Source of the DNA: Glacieibacterium sp965200405
GTDB taxonomy: Bacteria; Pseudomonadota; Alphaproteobacteria; Sphingomonadales; Sphingomonadaceae
Reading direction: 5' to 3'
NCBI RefSeq assembly: GCF_965200405.1
Contig: NZ_OZ241356.1
Location: forward strand, 868,001-932,000
Length of the DNA stretch: 64,000 bases
The number at the start of each line of letters is the position of its first letter. Positions within the stretch are counted from its first letter, which is position 1. The notes under the pieces are model-generated. The model saw only the letters and a list, made by a program, of their open reading frames with translations. It was not told the origin of the DNA and searched no databases. The translations under genes and the position numbers were made by a program. Of this stretch, positions 46,783 through 54,423 are shown one piece after another.

Positions 46783-47559
46783 TTGGACGAGCTATTGGTC
46801 GAGATCGCCGATCATGTCGCGCTGGTCACTCTCAACCGGCCGCAGGCGATGAACGCGCTGTCGCGCTCGCTGCGCGCCGAGCTGGCGCGGGTCATGCTGG
46901 CGCTGGACGGCAACGACGATGTTCGCGCCGTCGTGCTGACCGGAGCGGGCACCCGCGCCTTCACCGCAGGTCTCGACCTGAAGGAACTGGGCAGCGATGC
47001 CGGTGCAATGGGCGCGGCGAACGCCCAGTCGCCCGAGGACAATCCGGTGCGTGCCATCGAACAGTGCGGCAAGCCGGTGATCGGCGCGATCAACGGCGTC
47101 GCCATCACCGGCGGGTTCGAACTGGCGCTGGCCTGCGACGTGCTGATCGCCTCCGACAACGCGCGCTTCGCCGACAGCCATGCGCGGATCGGCATCATGC
47201 CGGGCTGGGGCCTGTCGCAGAAGCTGTCGCGGCTGATCGGGCCGTACCGCGCCAAGGAACTGTCGCTGACCGGCAATTTCCTCGATGCCGCGACGGCTGC
47301 CGACTGGGGACTGGTCAACCGCGTCGTCGCGGCGAACGAGCTGGTCCCGCTGGCGAAGCGGCTCGCAGCGGACATGGCGTCGGTCGAGCCGGGGTTTGCA
47401 TGCGCCTACAAGCGGCTGATCGACGACGGCTATGCCGCTAACTTCGGCGACGGCATGGCGATCGAGCATGAGCGGTCGAGCCTCGCCAATGCCGCCGTGG
47501 GGCCTGCCGCGATCGAGGCGAACCGCGCCGCCGTCCAGGCGCGGGGTCGGACGCAGTAG
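46783..47559 (+). CDS. enoyl-CoA hydratase/isomerase (crotonase) family protein
   Basis: This 258-residue crotonase-fold enzyme starts MDELLVEIADHVALVTLNRPQAMNALS at a TTG codon with GGAGG five bases upstream. A longer frame from 46726 would run into the kinase control region. The oxyanion-hole segments are AFTAGLDLKELG and INGVAITGGFELALACDVLIAS. The catalytic region around FADSHARIGIMPGWGLSQKLSRLIG has no Glu in the place of the second catalytic glutamate of enoyl-CoA hydratase (RIGIMPGWG rather than xxxGIxPGxG with Glu before Leu), so isomerase or another crotonase reaction is possible. It is a single gene between the kinase and GST genes. Confidence 0.9.
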   Translation: MDELLVEIADHVALVTLNRPQAMNALSRSLRAELARVMLALDGNDDVRAVVLTGAGTRAFTAGLDLKELGSDAGAMGAANAQSPEDNPVRAIEQCGKPVIGAINGVAITGGFELALACDVLIASDNARFADSHARIGIMPGWGLSQKLSRLIGPYRAKELSLTGNFLDAATAADWGLVNRVVAANELVPLAKRLAADMASVEPGFACAYKRLIDDGYAANFGDGMAIEHERSSLANAAVGPAAIEANRAAVQARGRTQ

Positions 47560-47577
47560 GGCCGCGTTTGAAATTGG

Positions 47578-47692
47578 CGTCATCCCGGCGCAGGTCGGGA
47601 CCCATTCGGCATCGATCTCGGTCGCTGGCCGGGCCTTCTGGCCTTCCCCCTGGGCCTGAGCTGAATGGGTCCCGGCATTCGCCGGGATGACG
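47578..47692. repeat. REP-like inverted repeat, imperfect 30-bp arms
   Basis: Left arm 47578-47607 and right arm 47663-47692 share the CGTCATCCCGGCG core and CCCATTC inner ends of the element at 44519-44639, with a few mismatches. It lies between crotonase and GST genes, downstream of one and upstream of the other, in a gap otherwise without features. Confidence 0.8.
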
Positions 47693-47774
47693 GGGAGCGG
47701 AACGGGCAGCCTACACCTTGCGCCTGCGACACGATGCGCCGAAATAACCGCGACGCCCGATAAGGACTCCCCCG

Positions 47775-48419
47775 ATGATCGACTTCTATTATTGGCCGAC
47801 GCCGAATGGCCGAAAGATCACGCTGTTCCTCGAGGAAGCGGGGATTGCCTATACGATCAAGCCGGTGAACATCACCAAGAACGAGCAGTTCGAGCCAGCC
47901 TTCCTCAAGATTTCGCCCAACAACCGCATGCCGGCGATCGTCGACCACGAGCCCGGCGACGGCGGCGGCCCGCTCAGCGTCTTCGAATCCGGCGCCATCC
48001 TGCTGTACCTCGCCAAGAAGGCGCACCGCTTCGCCGGCGACACGCTGCGCGAGCGTGTCGCCATCAAGGAGTGGCTGTTCTGGCAGGTCGGTGGCCTCGG
48101 CCCGATGGCCGGCCAGGCGAGCCACTTCGTCCGCTTTGCGCCGGAAAAGATCGAGTATGGTATCAAGCGCTATACCGACGAAACCATGCGCCTGCTCGGG
48201 GTCATGGACCGGCGGCTGGCCGAGAGCGAGTTCCTCGGCGGCGCGAGCTACAGCGTCGCCGACATGGCGAGCTACCCTTGGGTCTTCGCCGTCGTCACCA
48301 ACAACATGGCCAGCATCGACGCGCTGACGCACCTGTCGCGCTGGTACGAAGCCGTGAAGGCGCGCCCCGCCACGATCGCCGCCTATGCCCGCGCCGCCGA
48401 GGTCTCGCCGCCCAAGTGA
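47775..48419 (+). CDS. glutathione S-transferase family protein (YfcG/Ure2-like)
   Basis: This 214-residue protein begins MIDFYYWPTPNGRKITLFLEEAG, the thioredoxin-fold N-terminus of the nu-class GST group related to YfcG and Ure2p. The glutathione-binding signature follows as ISPNNRMPAIVDHE and VFESGAILLYLAKK (Glu-Ser contact). The C-terminal helical domain includes QVGGLGPMAGQASHF and FLGGASYSVADMASYPWVF. PNGRKI, with Asn, is typical of disulfide-bond reductases in this class that bind two glutathione molecules. It is cytoplasmic. A thioesterase gene follows within 8 bp, suggesting an operon. Confidence 0.93.
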   Translation: MIDFYYWPTPNGRKITLFLEEAGIAYTIKPVNITKNEQFEPAFLKISPNNRMPAIVDHEPGDGGGPLSVFESGAILLYLAKKAHRFAGDTLRERVAIKEWLFWQVGGLGPMAGQASHFVRFAPEKIEYGIKRYTDETMRLLGVMDRRLAESEFLGGASYSVADMASYPWVFAVVTNNMASIDALTHLSRWYEAVKARPATIAAYARAAEVSPPK

Positions 48420-48427
48420 GCCCGGAG

Positions 48428-48859
48428 ATGCGGAACGATCCCCGCCGCCGCGACCTTGCCACCTACCCGTGGAGCGCGGCGCTGGAGACGCGCTTCACCG
48501 ACATGGACGTCAACCGCCACCTCAACAACGTCGCCGTCTCGCGATTGTACGAGGAGGGTCGGGTGCGCTTCAACTGGGCGCTGCGCGAGGCACATCCCGA
48601 ACTTGGCCATGTCCGCTACCTCGTCGGCCATGTCGCGATCGACTACCTGGCGGAGGGCCATTACCCCGACCCGGTGACCATCGGCTACGGCGTCCACGGC
48701 ATCGGCAACACCAGCTACCGCGCGGCGATGGGCATGTTCCAGCGCGGCCTGTGCATCGGGCTTTGCGACACCGTCATGGTGCACCGCGGGTCCGATGGAC
48801 CGTCTCCGCTGCCCGGTGCGTTACGGCTGGTGCTTGGCGAATGGGTGCTGCGACCCTAG
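48428..48859 (+). CDS. 4HBT-type acyl-CoA thioesterase
   Basis: This 143-residue hotdog-fold protein resembles YbgC/FadM-type acyl-CoA thioesterases, seen in LETRFTDMDVNRHLNNVAVSRLYEEGR, where the Asp before the helix is the catalytic acid. VRYLVGHVAIDYLAEGHYPDPVTIGYGV forms the second strand group. It should hydrolyse an acyl-CoA to the acid and free CoA in the cytoplasm. The ATG at 48428 is chosen; an in-frame GTG at 48416 overlaps the GST stop. The cyclophilin gene starts 29 bp after the stop, so GST, thioesterase and cyclophilin may form a run. Confidence 0.88.
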   Translation: MRNDPRRRDLATYPWSAALETRFTDMDVNRHLNNVAVSRLYEEGRVRFNWALREAHPELGHVRYLVGHVAIDYLAEGHYPDPVTIGYGVHGIGNTSYRAAMGMFQRGLCIGLCDTVMVHRGSDGPSPLPGALRLVLGEWVLRP

Positions 48860-48887
48860 TTACACGCCGAACTTTCAGGAGAACGAC

Positions 48888-49343
48888 GTGACCGATACGC
48901 CCCAGACACTGACCCTCACCCTCGACAGCGGGGATGTGACGATCAAGCTGCGTCCCGATCTGGCGCCCGGCCACGTCGCGCGCATCACCGAGCTCGCCAG
49001 CGAGGGCTTTTACGACGGCGTCGTCTTCCACCGCGTCATCCCGGGTTTCATGGCGCAGGGCGGCGACCCCAGCGGCACCGGCAGCGGCGGCTCCAAGAAG
49101 CCCGATATCAAGGCCGAGTTCACCAAGGAGCCGCACGTCCGCGGCACCTGCTCGATGGCGCGCACTAGTGCTCCGAACAGCGCCAACAGCCAGTTCTTCA
49201 TCTGCTTCGGCGACAGCAGCTTCCTCGACGGCCAGTACACCGTCTGGGGCCAGGTCACCGACGGCATGGAGCATGTCGACGCGCTGCCGAAGGGCGAGCC
49301 ACCGCGCACCCCAGGCAAGATCCTCAAGGCAACTGTAGCCTAA
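48888..49343 (+). CDS. cyclophilin-type peptidyl-prolyl isomerase
   Basis: This 151-residue cyclophilin accelerates prolyl cis-trans isomerisation. Core motifs are FHRVIPGFMAQGGDPSGTGSGG, GTCSMARTSAPNSANSQFFICF (substrate pocket Met-Ala, Gln-Phe-Phe), and QYTVWGQVTDGMEHVD. The GTG start at 48888 has AGGAGAA nearby. The longer frame would overlap the thioesterase gene in another frame. No signal peptide is present, so it is the cytoplasmic type (PpiB-like). It is followed 27 bp later by a DUF2171 gene. Confidence 0.95.
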   Translation: MTDTPQTLTLTLDSGDVTIKLRPDLAPGHVARITELASEGFYDGVVFHRVIPGFMAQGGDPSGTGSGGSKKPDIKAEFTKEPHVRGTCSMARTSAPNSANSQFFICFGDSSFLDGQYTVWGQVTDGMEHVDALPKGEPPRTPGKILKATVA

Positions 49344-49370
49344 GCCTTTCATCACCCAAGGAGAAAGACA

Positions 49371-49607
49371 ATGCTCGAGAAGATCGCTGAACACATGGAA
49401 GTCATCGGCGCCGATGGCGTCCATGTCGGCACCGTCGACAAGGTCGAGGGCGGCCGCATCAAGCTGACCAAGAAGGACAGCGGCCAGGGTTCGCACGAGG
49501 GCCATCACCATTACATCTCGACCGGGCTGGTCGCCGATGTAGAGGGCGACAAGGTTCGCCTGTCGGCCAATGCCGACGTCGCCGTGACCTTCGAAGAAGA
49601 AGCCTGA
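49371..49607 (+). CDS. DUF2171 family protein
   Basis: This 78-residue protein has the DUF2171 pattern: IAEHMEVIGADGVHVGTVDKVEGGRIKLTKKDS, with a PRC-barrel-like beta fold that includes the HHHYIS segment. Related PRC-barrel proteins bind RNA or act as small adaptor modules; for this subfamily no function is established. AAGGAGA precedes the ATG at good spacing. It lies between the cyclophilin gene and the pyrophosphatase gene, with a 143-bp gap after it. The acidic C-terminus (FEEEA) and short length are usual for the family. Confidence 0.85.
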   Translation: MLEKIAEHMEVIGADGVHVGTVDKVEGGRIKLTKKDSGQGSHEGHHHYISTGLVADVEGDKVRLSANADVAVTFEEEA

Positions 49608-49750
49608 ACTTGAACTGACGGCGGCGGCTCCACGCGGGGCCGCCGCCAATACTTGCCAAGTACCTCCCCATCGGCCAATCTTCCCCCAACGGTTCGGGAT
49701 TTTGACCGCGCACTGCCAAAAAGGTGGGCGTCTTGGGGGGATTAGCGACG

Positions 49751-51892
49751 ATGGACATGGTCTTGGTGGCGATCGGCTGCGGCGTTCTCGCAGTGCTTTA
49801 CGGCCTGATAACCTCTCGCCAGATACTCAGCGCCTCGCCCGGCAACGCCCGGATGCAGGAAATCGCCGTCGCCATCCAGGAAGGCGCCAACGCCTATCTG
49901 AAGCGCCAGTACGTCGCCATCGCGGTCGTCGGCGTCGTCATCGCCATCCTCGTCGGGGTCTTCCTCGGGCCGGTTCCAGCCGTCGCCTTCATCGTCGGCG
50001 CAGTCCTGTCGGGGGCGACCGGCTTCATCGGCATGAACATCTCGGTCCGCGCCAACGTCCGCACCGCGGAAGCCGCGCGTAATTCGCTGCAGGCCGGGCT
50101 GACCATGGCGTTCCGCTCCGGCGCCGTCACCGGCATGCTGGTCGCCGGGTTGGCGCTGCTCGCCATCTCGGGCGTCTATTACGTGCTGACCGAAGTTCGC
50201 GGGCTGAACGTCGCCGACGCGGTGCAGCAGCGCCAGGTCGTCGTCGCCCTGATCGCGCTGAGCTTCGGCGCCTCGCTGATCTCGATCTTCGCGCGGCTCG
50301 GTGGCGGCATCTTCACCAAGGCCGCCGACGTCGGCGCCGACATGGTCGGCAAGAACGAGCTGGGCTTCGACGAGGACGACGACCGTAACCCGGGCGTCAT
50401 CGCCGATAACGTCGGCGACAATGTCGGCGACTGCGCCGGCATGGCGGCCGATCTGTTCGAGACTTATGTCGTGACCATCGGCGCGACGATGGTGCTGGTC
50501 GCGCTACTGGTCGCGGGGCCCGATGCGGCGAAGCTGATGACTCTGCCGCTGCTGGCGGGCGGCGTCTGCATCCTGACCTCGATCATCGGCACCTATTTCG
50601 TCCGGCTCGGCAAGGGCTCGATCATGGGCGCGCTGTACAAGGGCTTCATCGTCACCGCGCTGCTGTCGATCCCGGCGCTGTATTTCGCCACCCATGCGAT
50701 CTTCCCCGACATGAACGCCGTCATCGGCAGCGCCCGCGAGGCGACCGGCGTCGAGATGGCGCGGGTTACCGCGGCATCGACCGCCTTCACCGCGATGGAC
50801 CTGTTCTGGTGCATGCTGGTCGGGCTGGGCGTCACCGGGCTGATCGTCTGGATCACCGAATATTACACCGGCACCAACTATCGCCCCGTCCAGTCGATCG
50901 CCAAGGCGTCGGATTCGGGCCACGGCACCAACGTCATCCAGGGCCTGGCCGTGTCGATGGAGTCGACCGCGATGCCGACGCTGGTCATCGTCGTCGGCAT
51001 CATCGCCAGCTTCCAGCTCGCCGGCCTGATCGGCATCGCCTTCGCCGCAACCGCGATGCTGGCGCTGGCCGGCATGGTCGTCGCACTCGACGCTTACGGC
51101 CCGGTCACCGACAACGCCGGCGGCATCGCCGAGATGGCCGGGCTGGAGGGCGAAGTCCGCGAACGCACCGACGCGCTCGACGCGGTCGGCAACACCACCA
51201 AGGCGGTGACCAAGGGCTATGCGATCGGCTCGGCCGGCCTCGCCGCGCTCGTGCTGTTCGCCACCTATACCGAGGATCTGACGCAGTTCTTCGGGTCGGT
51301 GAAGGTCGATTTCGCGCTGTCGAACCCATACGTCGTCGTCGGCCTGCTGCTCGGCGCGCTGCTGCCCTATCTGTTCGGCGGCATGGCGATGACCGCGGTC
51401 GGCCGCACCGCCCAGGCCGTGGCGCAGGACATCCGTGCCCAGTTCCGCGAGAGCCCGGGCATCGCCGACCGCAGCGTCCGTCCCGATTACGCCCGCACCG
51501 TCGGGCTGGTCACCGCCGGCGCGATCAAGGAGATGATCGTCCCGTCGCTGCTGCCGGTGCTGGCGCCGGTCGTGGTCTATTACGCGATCACCGCGGTAGC
51601 GGGCCAGGGCAACGGCTTCGCGGCTTTGGGGGCGTTGCTGATGGGCGTCATCATCTCCGGGTTGTTCGTCGCCATCTCGATGACGAGCGGCGGCGGCGCG
51701 TGGGACAATGCCAAGAAGGTCATCGAGATGGGCGCTTACGGCGGCAAGGGCTCGCCCGCGCACCAGGCGGCGGTGACGGGCGATACGGTTGGCGATCCGT
51801 ACAAGGATACAGCAGGGCCGGCGGTCAATCCGATGATCAAGATCACGAATATCGTGGCGTTGTTGCTGCTTGCCGCTCTCGCAGGGGCGTAG
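49751..51892 (+). CDS. hppA: membrane-bound proton-translocating pyrophosphatase, K+-independent type
   Basis: This 713-residue integral membrane protein couples hydrolysis of pyrophosphate to proton export across the inner membrane. It has about 16 membrane helices. The pyrophosphate site is in DVGADMVGKNELGFDEDDDRNPG and ADNVGDNVGDCAGMAADLFE; the second acidic site includes DAYGPVTDNAGGIAEMAGL and the late TVGDPYKDTAGPAVNPMIK. GNTTKAVTKGYAIGSA carries Lys where K+-dependent enzymes have Ala, so it should not need potassium. The ATG at 49751 follows a GGGGGG run; a GTG at 49724 is possible. The gene stands alone, followed by a large inverted repeat. Confidence 0.96.
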   Translation: MDMVLVAIGCGVLAVLYGLITSRQILSASPGNARMQEIAVAIQEGANAYLKRQYVAIAVVGVVIAILVGVFLGPVPAVAFIVGAVLSGATGFIGMNISVRANVRTAEAARNSLQAGLTMAFRSGAVTGMLVAGLALLAISGVYYVLTEVRGLNVADAVQQRQVVVALIALSFGASLISIFARLGGGIFTKAADVGADMVGKNELGFDEDDDRNPGVIADNVGDNVGDCAGMAADLFETYVVTIGATMVLVALLVAGPDAAKLMTLPLLAGGVCILTSIIGTYFVRLGKGSIMGALYKGFIVTALLSIPALYFATHAIFPDMNAVIGSAREATGVEMARVTAASTAFTAMDLFWCMLVGLGVTGLIVWITEYYTGTNYRPVQSIAKASDSGHGTNVIQGLAVSMESTAMPTLVIVVGIIASFQLAGLIGIAFAATAMLALAGMVVALDAYGPVTDNAGGIAEMAGLEGEVRERTDALDAVGNTTKAVTKGYAIGSAGLAALVLFATYTEDLTQFFGSVKVDFALSNPYVVVGLLLGALLPYLFGGMAMTAVGRTAQAVAQDIRAQFRESPGIADRSVRPDYARTVGLVTAGAIKEMIVPSLLPVLAPVVVYYAITAVAGQGNGFAALGALLMGVIISGLFVAISMTSGGGAWDNAKKVIEMGAYGGKGSPAHQAAVTGDTVGDPYKDTAGPAVNPMIKITNIVALLLLAALAGA

Positions 51893-52164
51893 CGCGGCCG
51901 GCGATCAGGTGGAAATTTGCCCTTCGCGAATTTCTGCCTGATCGCGGACTCGCGCAAGCCCGGACGGCGGGTGAGCAACTTCGCTCGAACCGGCCGACGG
52001 CATGGGCTCTTTCTAGCTTAGGTCAGCAAGCAAGGGTATCGCGGCAAAGCCGCTCTTCGTCGGTCGGGTCGAGCGAAGGGCTCGCCCGCCGGCCGGCTTC
52101 GCGCGAGTCCGCGACTAGGTCAAAATTCGAGAAGGGCGAATTTCACCCTAGTCTTGGCCGCGCT
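51891..52164. repeat. large imperfect inverted repeat, arms about 108 bp
   Basis: The sequence from 51891 to about 51999 is a strong reverse-complement match to 52058-52164, with a 58-bp spacer. Both arms contain GCGGACTCGCGC and a CTTCGCTCGA segment. The element abuts the hppA stop on the left and the bamE stop on the right, so it fills the convergent gap. Its first base lies inside the hppA stop codon. It has no coding capacity and may act as a bidirectional terminator or be a miniature mobile element; no direct target duplication is evident. Confidence 0.8.
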
Positions 52165-52643
52165 CAGCGCGGTCCATCCCGGCCCGTCGTATCGCCACCC
52201 GGCGCCGTCCCTGCACCGACCGCACCCAAATTCCCGAACAGGTCGCTGAAGAAGCCGGCGTCGCGGCCCAGCGTCGGAGTCTTGTCCTTGGTCGGCGAGA
52301 TGTTGGCGACCTGCTCCAGCCCTCGGCGGTTCACGGAGGCGACATTGCCCTTGGCGTCGAACGTCACCTTGATCACCGACTGCGAAGTCGGCTTGGGTGC
52401 GGCAAACGCCAGCTGGCTGGTCGCGCGCGAGACGTAATACCAGTCGAGGCCACCGAACTCGCTGACGAAAGTCGGGCGGCCCAGCGTCTTCTCGACCGAT
52501 GTCCGATTGTCGACGCCCGGCTGGATCGCGGTGACCAGCGACTCGTCGATGACATAGCCCTGGTTGGTCTTGATCCGGCTGCACGCCGGCAGGAAGACGA
52601 CCGAGACGAGGGCGGCTGCGACCAAATACTTCGAGGCCCGCAT
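52164..52643 (-). CDS. bamE: BamE-family outer-membrane assembly lipoprotein
   Basis: This 159-residue lipoprotein has a signal peptide with lipobox VVFLPACS, so the Cys near residue 20 is lipidated. The SmpA/OmlA domain follows with TNQGYVIDESLVTAIQPGVDNRTSVEKTLGRPTFV and WYYVSRATSQLAFAAPK, both family hallmarks. BamE helps the BAM complex fold outer-membrane barrels, including receptors such as those in this window. GGGAG lies seven bases before the ATG at 52643. It is divergent from cbp3, as commonly seen in related genomes. The Gly-Thr-rich C-terminus is longer than in E. coli. Confidence 0.93.
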   Translation of the reverse strand: MRASKYLVAAALVSVVFLPACSRIKTNQGYVIDESLVTAIQPGVDNRTSVEKTLGRPTFVSEFGGLDWYYVSRATSQLAFAAPKPTSQSVIKVTFDAKGNVASVNRRGLEQVANISPTKDKTPTLGRDAGFFSDLFGNLGAVGAGTAPGGDTTGRDGPR

Positions 52644-52735
52644 GGGCAAACTCCCGGCAACTGCTGTCGGCTGCCATTGCAAGCCGGTTCGCGCGCCTCA
52701 ATATGCCGTCCTACGGGATTGGACAAGGTTTGCGC

Positions 52736-53239
52736 ATGAAGTGGCCGGATTGGACGGGGCGGCGGGTGCCGTCGGGCGATGCGCTGTATCGCCGTGTCGT
52801 CGAGATCGCGCGGAACCCGGACTGGTATGTGCGCGGCGAGGTTCCCGACACGACCGACGGGCGCTTCGACATGGTCGCGCTGGTGCTGGCGCTGCTGCTG
52901 ATCCGCATGGAGCGCGAGGACGCAGCACAATATTCGGTCGACGTTACCGAGCGCTTTATCGCCGACATGGACGGCTCGCTGCGCCAGCTCGGGATCGGCG
53001 ACCCGACGGTCGGCAAGCAGGTCGGCCATATGGTCAGCGCGCTGGGTGGGCGCCTCGGTGCCTACCGCGACGCGCTGGCCGGTGGCGAGGCGTTGCGTGA
53101 TGCGCTTGCCCGCAACCTGTACCGCGGCGCCGGCGTCGATCCGATCGTGCTCGACTGGGCCGAGAAGGAGGTTCGCGCCTTGTGCGCACGCCTCGACGCA
53201 ACGCAGTACGAGCGCCTGAAAGCCGGAGTGATCACATGA
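52736..53239 (+). CDS. ubiquinol-cytochrome c reductase chaperone (CBP3-like)
   Basis: This 167-residue protein matches the ubiquinol-cytochrome c chaperone family by its central pattern RFDMVALVLALLLIRMER, TERFIADMDGSLRQLGIGDPTVGKQVGHMVSALGGRL and AYRDAL. In mitochondria CBP3 helps make cytochrome b of the bc1 complex, and bacterial members are thought to do the same. ATG at 52736 is chosen with AAGG nearby; an in-frame ATG at 52703 would add eleven residues but has no ribosome-binding site. The stop overlaps the next start (ATGA), so it is coupled to the yceD gene. Confidence 0.93.
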   Translation: MKWPDWTGRRVPSGDALYRRVVEIARNPDWYVRGEVPDTTDGRFDMVALVLALLLIRMEREDAAQYSVDVTERFIADMDGSLRQLGIGDPTVGKQVGHMVSALGGRLGAYRDALAGGEALRDALARNLYRGAGVDPIVLDWAEKEVRALCARLDATQYERLKAGVIT

Positions 53240-53745
53240 CCCCAGAATTCTCGCGCACAGTCCACGCCCATGAGATCGGCGTCATCGAGCGCGCGGAAAC
53301 GGTGGACGCGACCCCGGACGAGCGCAGCGCCCTGATCCGCCGTTTCGGGCTGTTGTCGCTCGACAGCCTGTCGGCGCACTTCATCTTGCGCCGCGAGGCC
53401 GGCGGCATCCGGGTGCGCGGCGCCATCGCTGCCCGCGGCGCCCAGCCCTGCGCCCTGTCGGGCGAACCGGTCGCCTTTACGCTGGATGAGCCGGTCGACC
53501 TGCGCTTTACCGAGACCCAGTCGGTCGACGACGAGGATATCGAACTCTCCGGCGCCGACCTCGATACGCTGCCGCTCGACGGTGACGACCTCGACCTCGG
53601 TGAAGCGACGGCGCAAAGCCTTGGCCTGGCGCTGGATCCCTATCCCCGCGCGCCCGGTGCCGAGGCTGCGGTGCCGGTGACGCCCGAGGATAATGTCGTA
53701 CCCCTCAAGCGCCCCAACCCATTCGCGGTCCTGAAGCGCGACTAA
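53236..53745 (+). CDS. YceD-family (DUF177) protein
   Basis: This 169-residue protein has the DUF177/YceD layout: an N-terminal FSRTVHAHEIG segment, GAIAARGAQPCALSGEPVAFTLDEPVDLRF, and a strongly acidic middle (DDEDIELSGADLDTLPLDGDDLDLGE) followed by PRAPGA and the late NPFAVLK. E. coli YceD affects 23S rRNA maturation, and the family usually has a CxxC pair. Here only one Cys (in QPCALSG) is visible, so the pair is incomplete. The start overlaps the preceding stop (ATGA). rpmF and plsX, often next to yceD, are absent here; ssb converges instead. Confidence 0.93.
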   Translation: MTPEFSRTVHAHEIGVIERAETVDATPDERSALIRRFGLLSLDSLSAHFILRREAGGIRVRGAIAARGAQPCALSGEPVAFTLDEPVDLRFTETQSVDDEDIELSGADLDTLPLDGDDLDLGEATAQSLGLALDPYPRAPGAEAAVPVTPEDNVVPLKRPNPFAVLKRD

Positions 53746-53751
53746 CGTACC

Positions 53752-54279
53752 TCAGAACGGTACGTCGTCGTCGAGGTCGTCGGAGAAGTCGCTGCCATAG
53801 GCCGGCTTCTTCGCCGCGCCGCCGCCACCGGACGGAGCTCCGCCGAAGTCGCGGTTACCGCCACCGCCACCCGAGCGGCCGCCGTACTCACCGCCACCGC
53901 CGCCGCTACCGCCACCCTCGCCGCCGCCGTCACGGCCGCCGAGCAGGGTCAGATTGCCGTTGAAGTTCTGCAGCACGACCTCGGTGGTGTACTTCTCGAC
54001 ACCCGACTGGTCCTGCCACTTGCGGGTCTGGAGCGAGCCTTCGAGATAGACCTCGCTGCCCTTCTTCAGATACTGGCTCGCGATCTTGCCGATATTCTCG
54101 TTGAAGATCACGATGTTATGCCACTCGGTCTTCTCCTTGCGCTCGCCGCTGTTCTTATCGCGCCAATTCTCGGAGGTCGCCAGGCTGAACTTGACGACAC
54201 GGCCGCCGTTGCCGAATTCCTTCGTCTCCGGGTCCTTGCCCAGGCGTCCGACGAGGATGACTTTGTTGACACCGGCCAT
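53752..54279 (-). CDS. ssb: single-stranded DNA-binding protein
   Basis: This 175-residue protein begins MAGVNKVILVGRLGKDPETKEFGNGG, the OB-fold start of bacterial SSB. WHNIVIFNENIGKIASQYLKKGSEVYLEGSLQTRKWQDQ gives the DNA-binding strands. A Gly-rich linker (residues about 118-160) leads to the C-terminal peptide DDLDDDVPF, the partner-recruiting tip used by repair and replication proteins. AAGGA lies upstream of the ATG at 54279. A perfect alphaproteobacterial LexA box (54303-54317) sits 24 bp before the start, so expression should rise with DNA damage. It converges on yceD with a six-base gap. Confidence 0.98.
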   Translation of the reverse strand: MAGVNKVILVGRLGKDPETKEFGNGGRVVKFSLATSENWRDKNSGERKEKTEWHNIVIFNENIGKIASQYLKKGSEVYLEGSLQTRKWQDQSGVEKYTTEVVLQNFNGNLTLLGGRDGGGEGGGSGGGGGEYGGRSGGGGGNRDFGGAPSGGGGAAKKPAYGSDFSDDLDDDVPF

Positions 54280-54302
54280 GCGTATTCCTTCTCGATCCAA
54301 AA

Positions 54303-54317
54303 GAACGTATAGTGAAC
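54303..54317 (-). promoter_or_regulatory. LexA box (SOS operator) of ssb
   Basis: Read toward ssb the sequence is GTTCACTATACGTTC, an exact match to the alphaproteobacterial LexA consensus GTTC-N7-GTTC. Its 3-prime end is 23 bp before the ssb ATG, a normal operator position. Confidence 0.85.
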
Positions 54318-54423
54318 GATAGAGCTGGACGAGCGATTCGTCCAGCGCGAAGACGCTACACGCAGCCGCTTGTCATTGCACCTGCGCTGCGCCAGTTTGC
54401 CCGCGGGTTGACGGGGAATTCAA

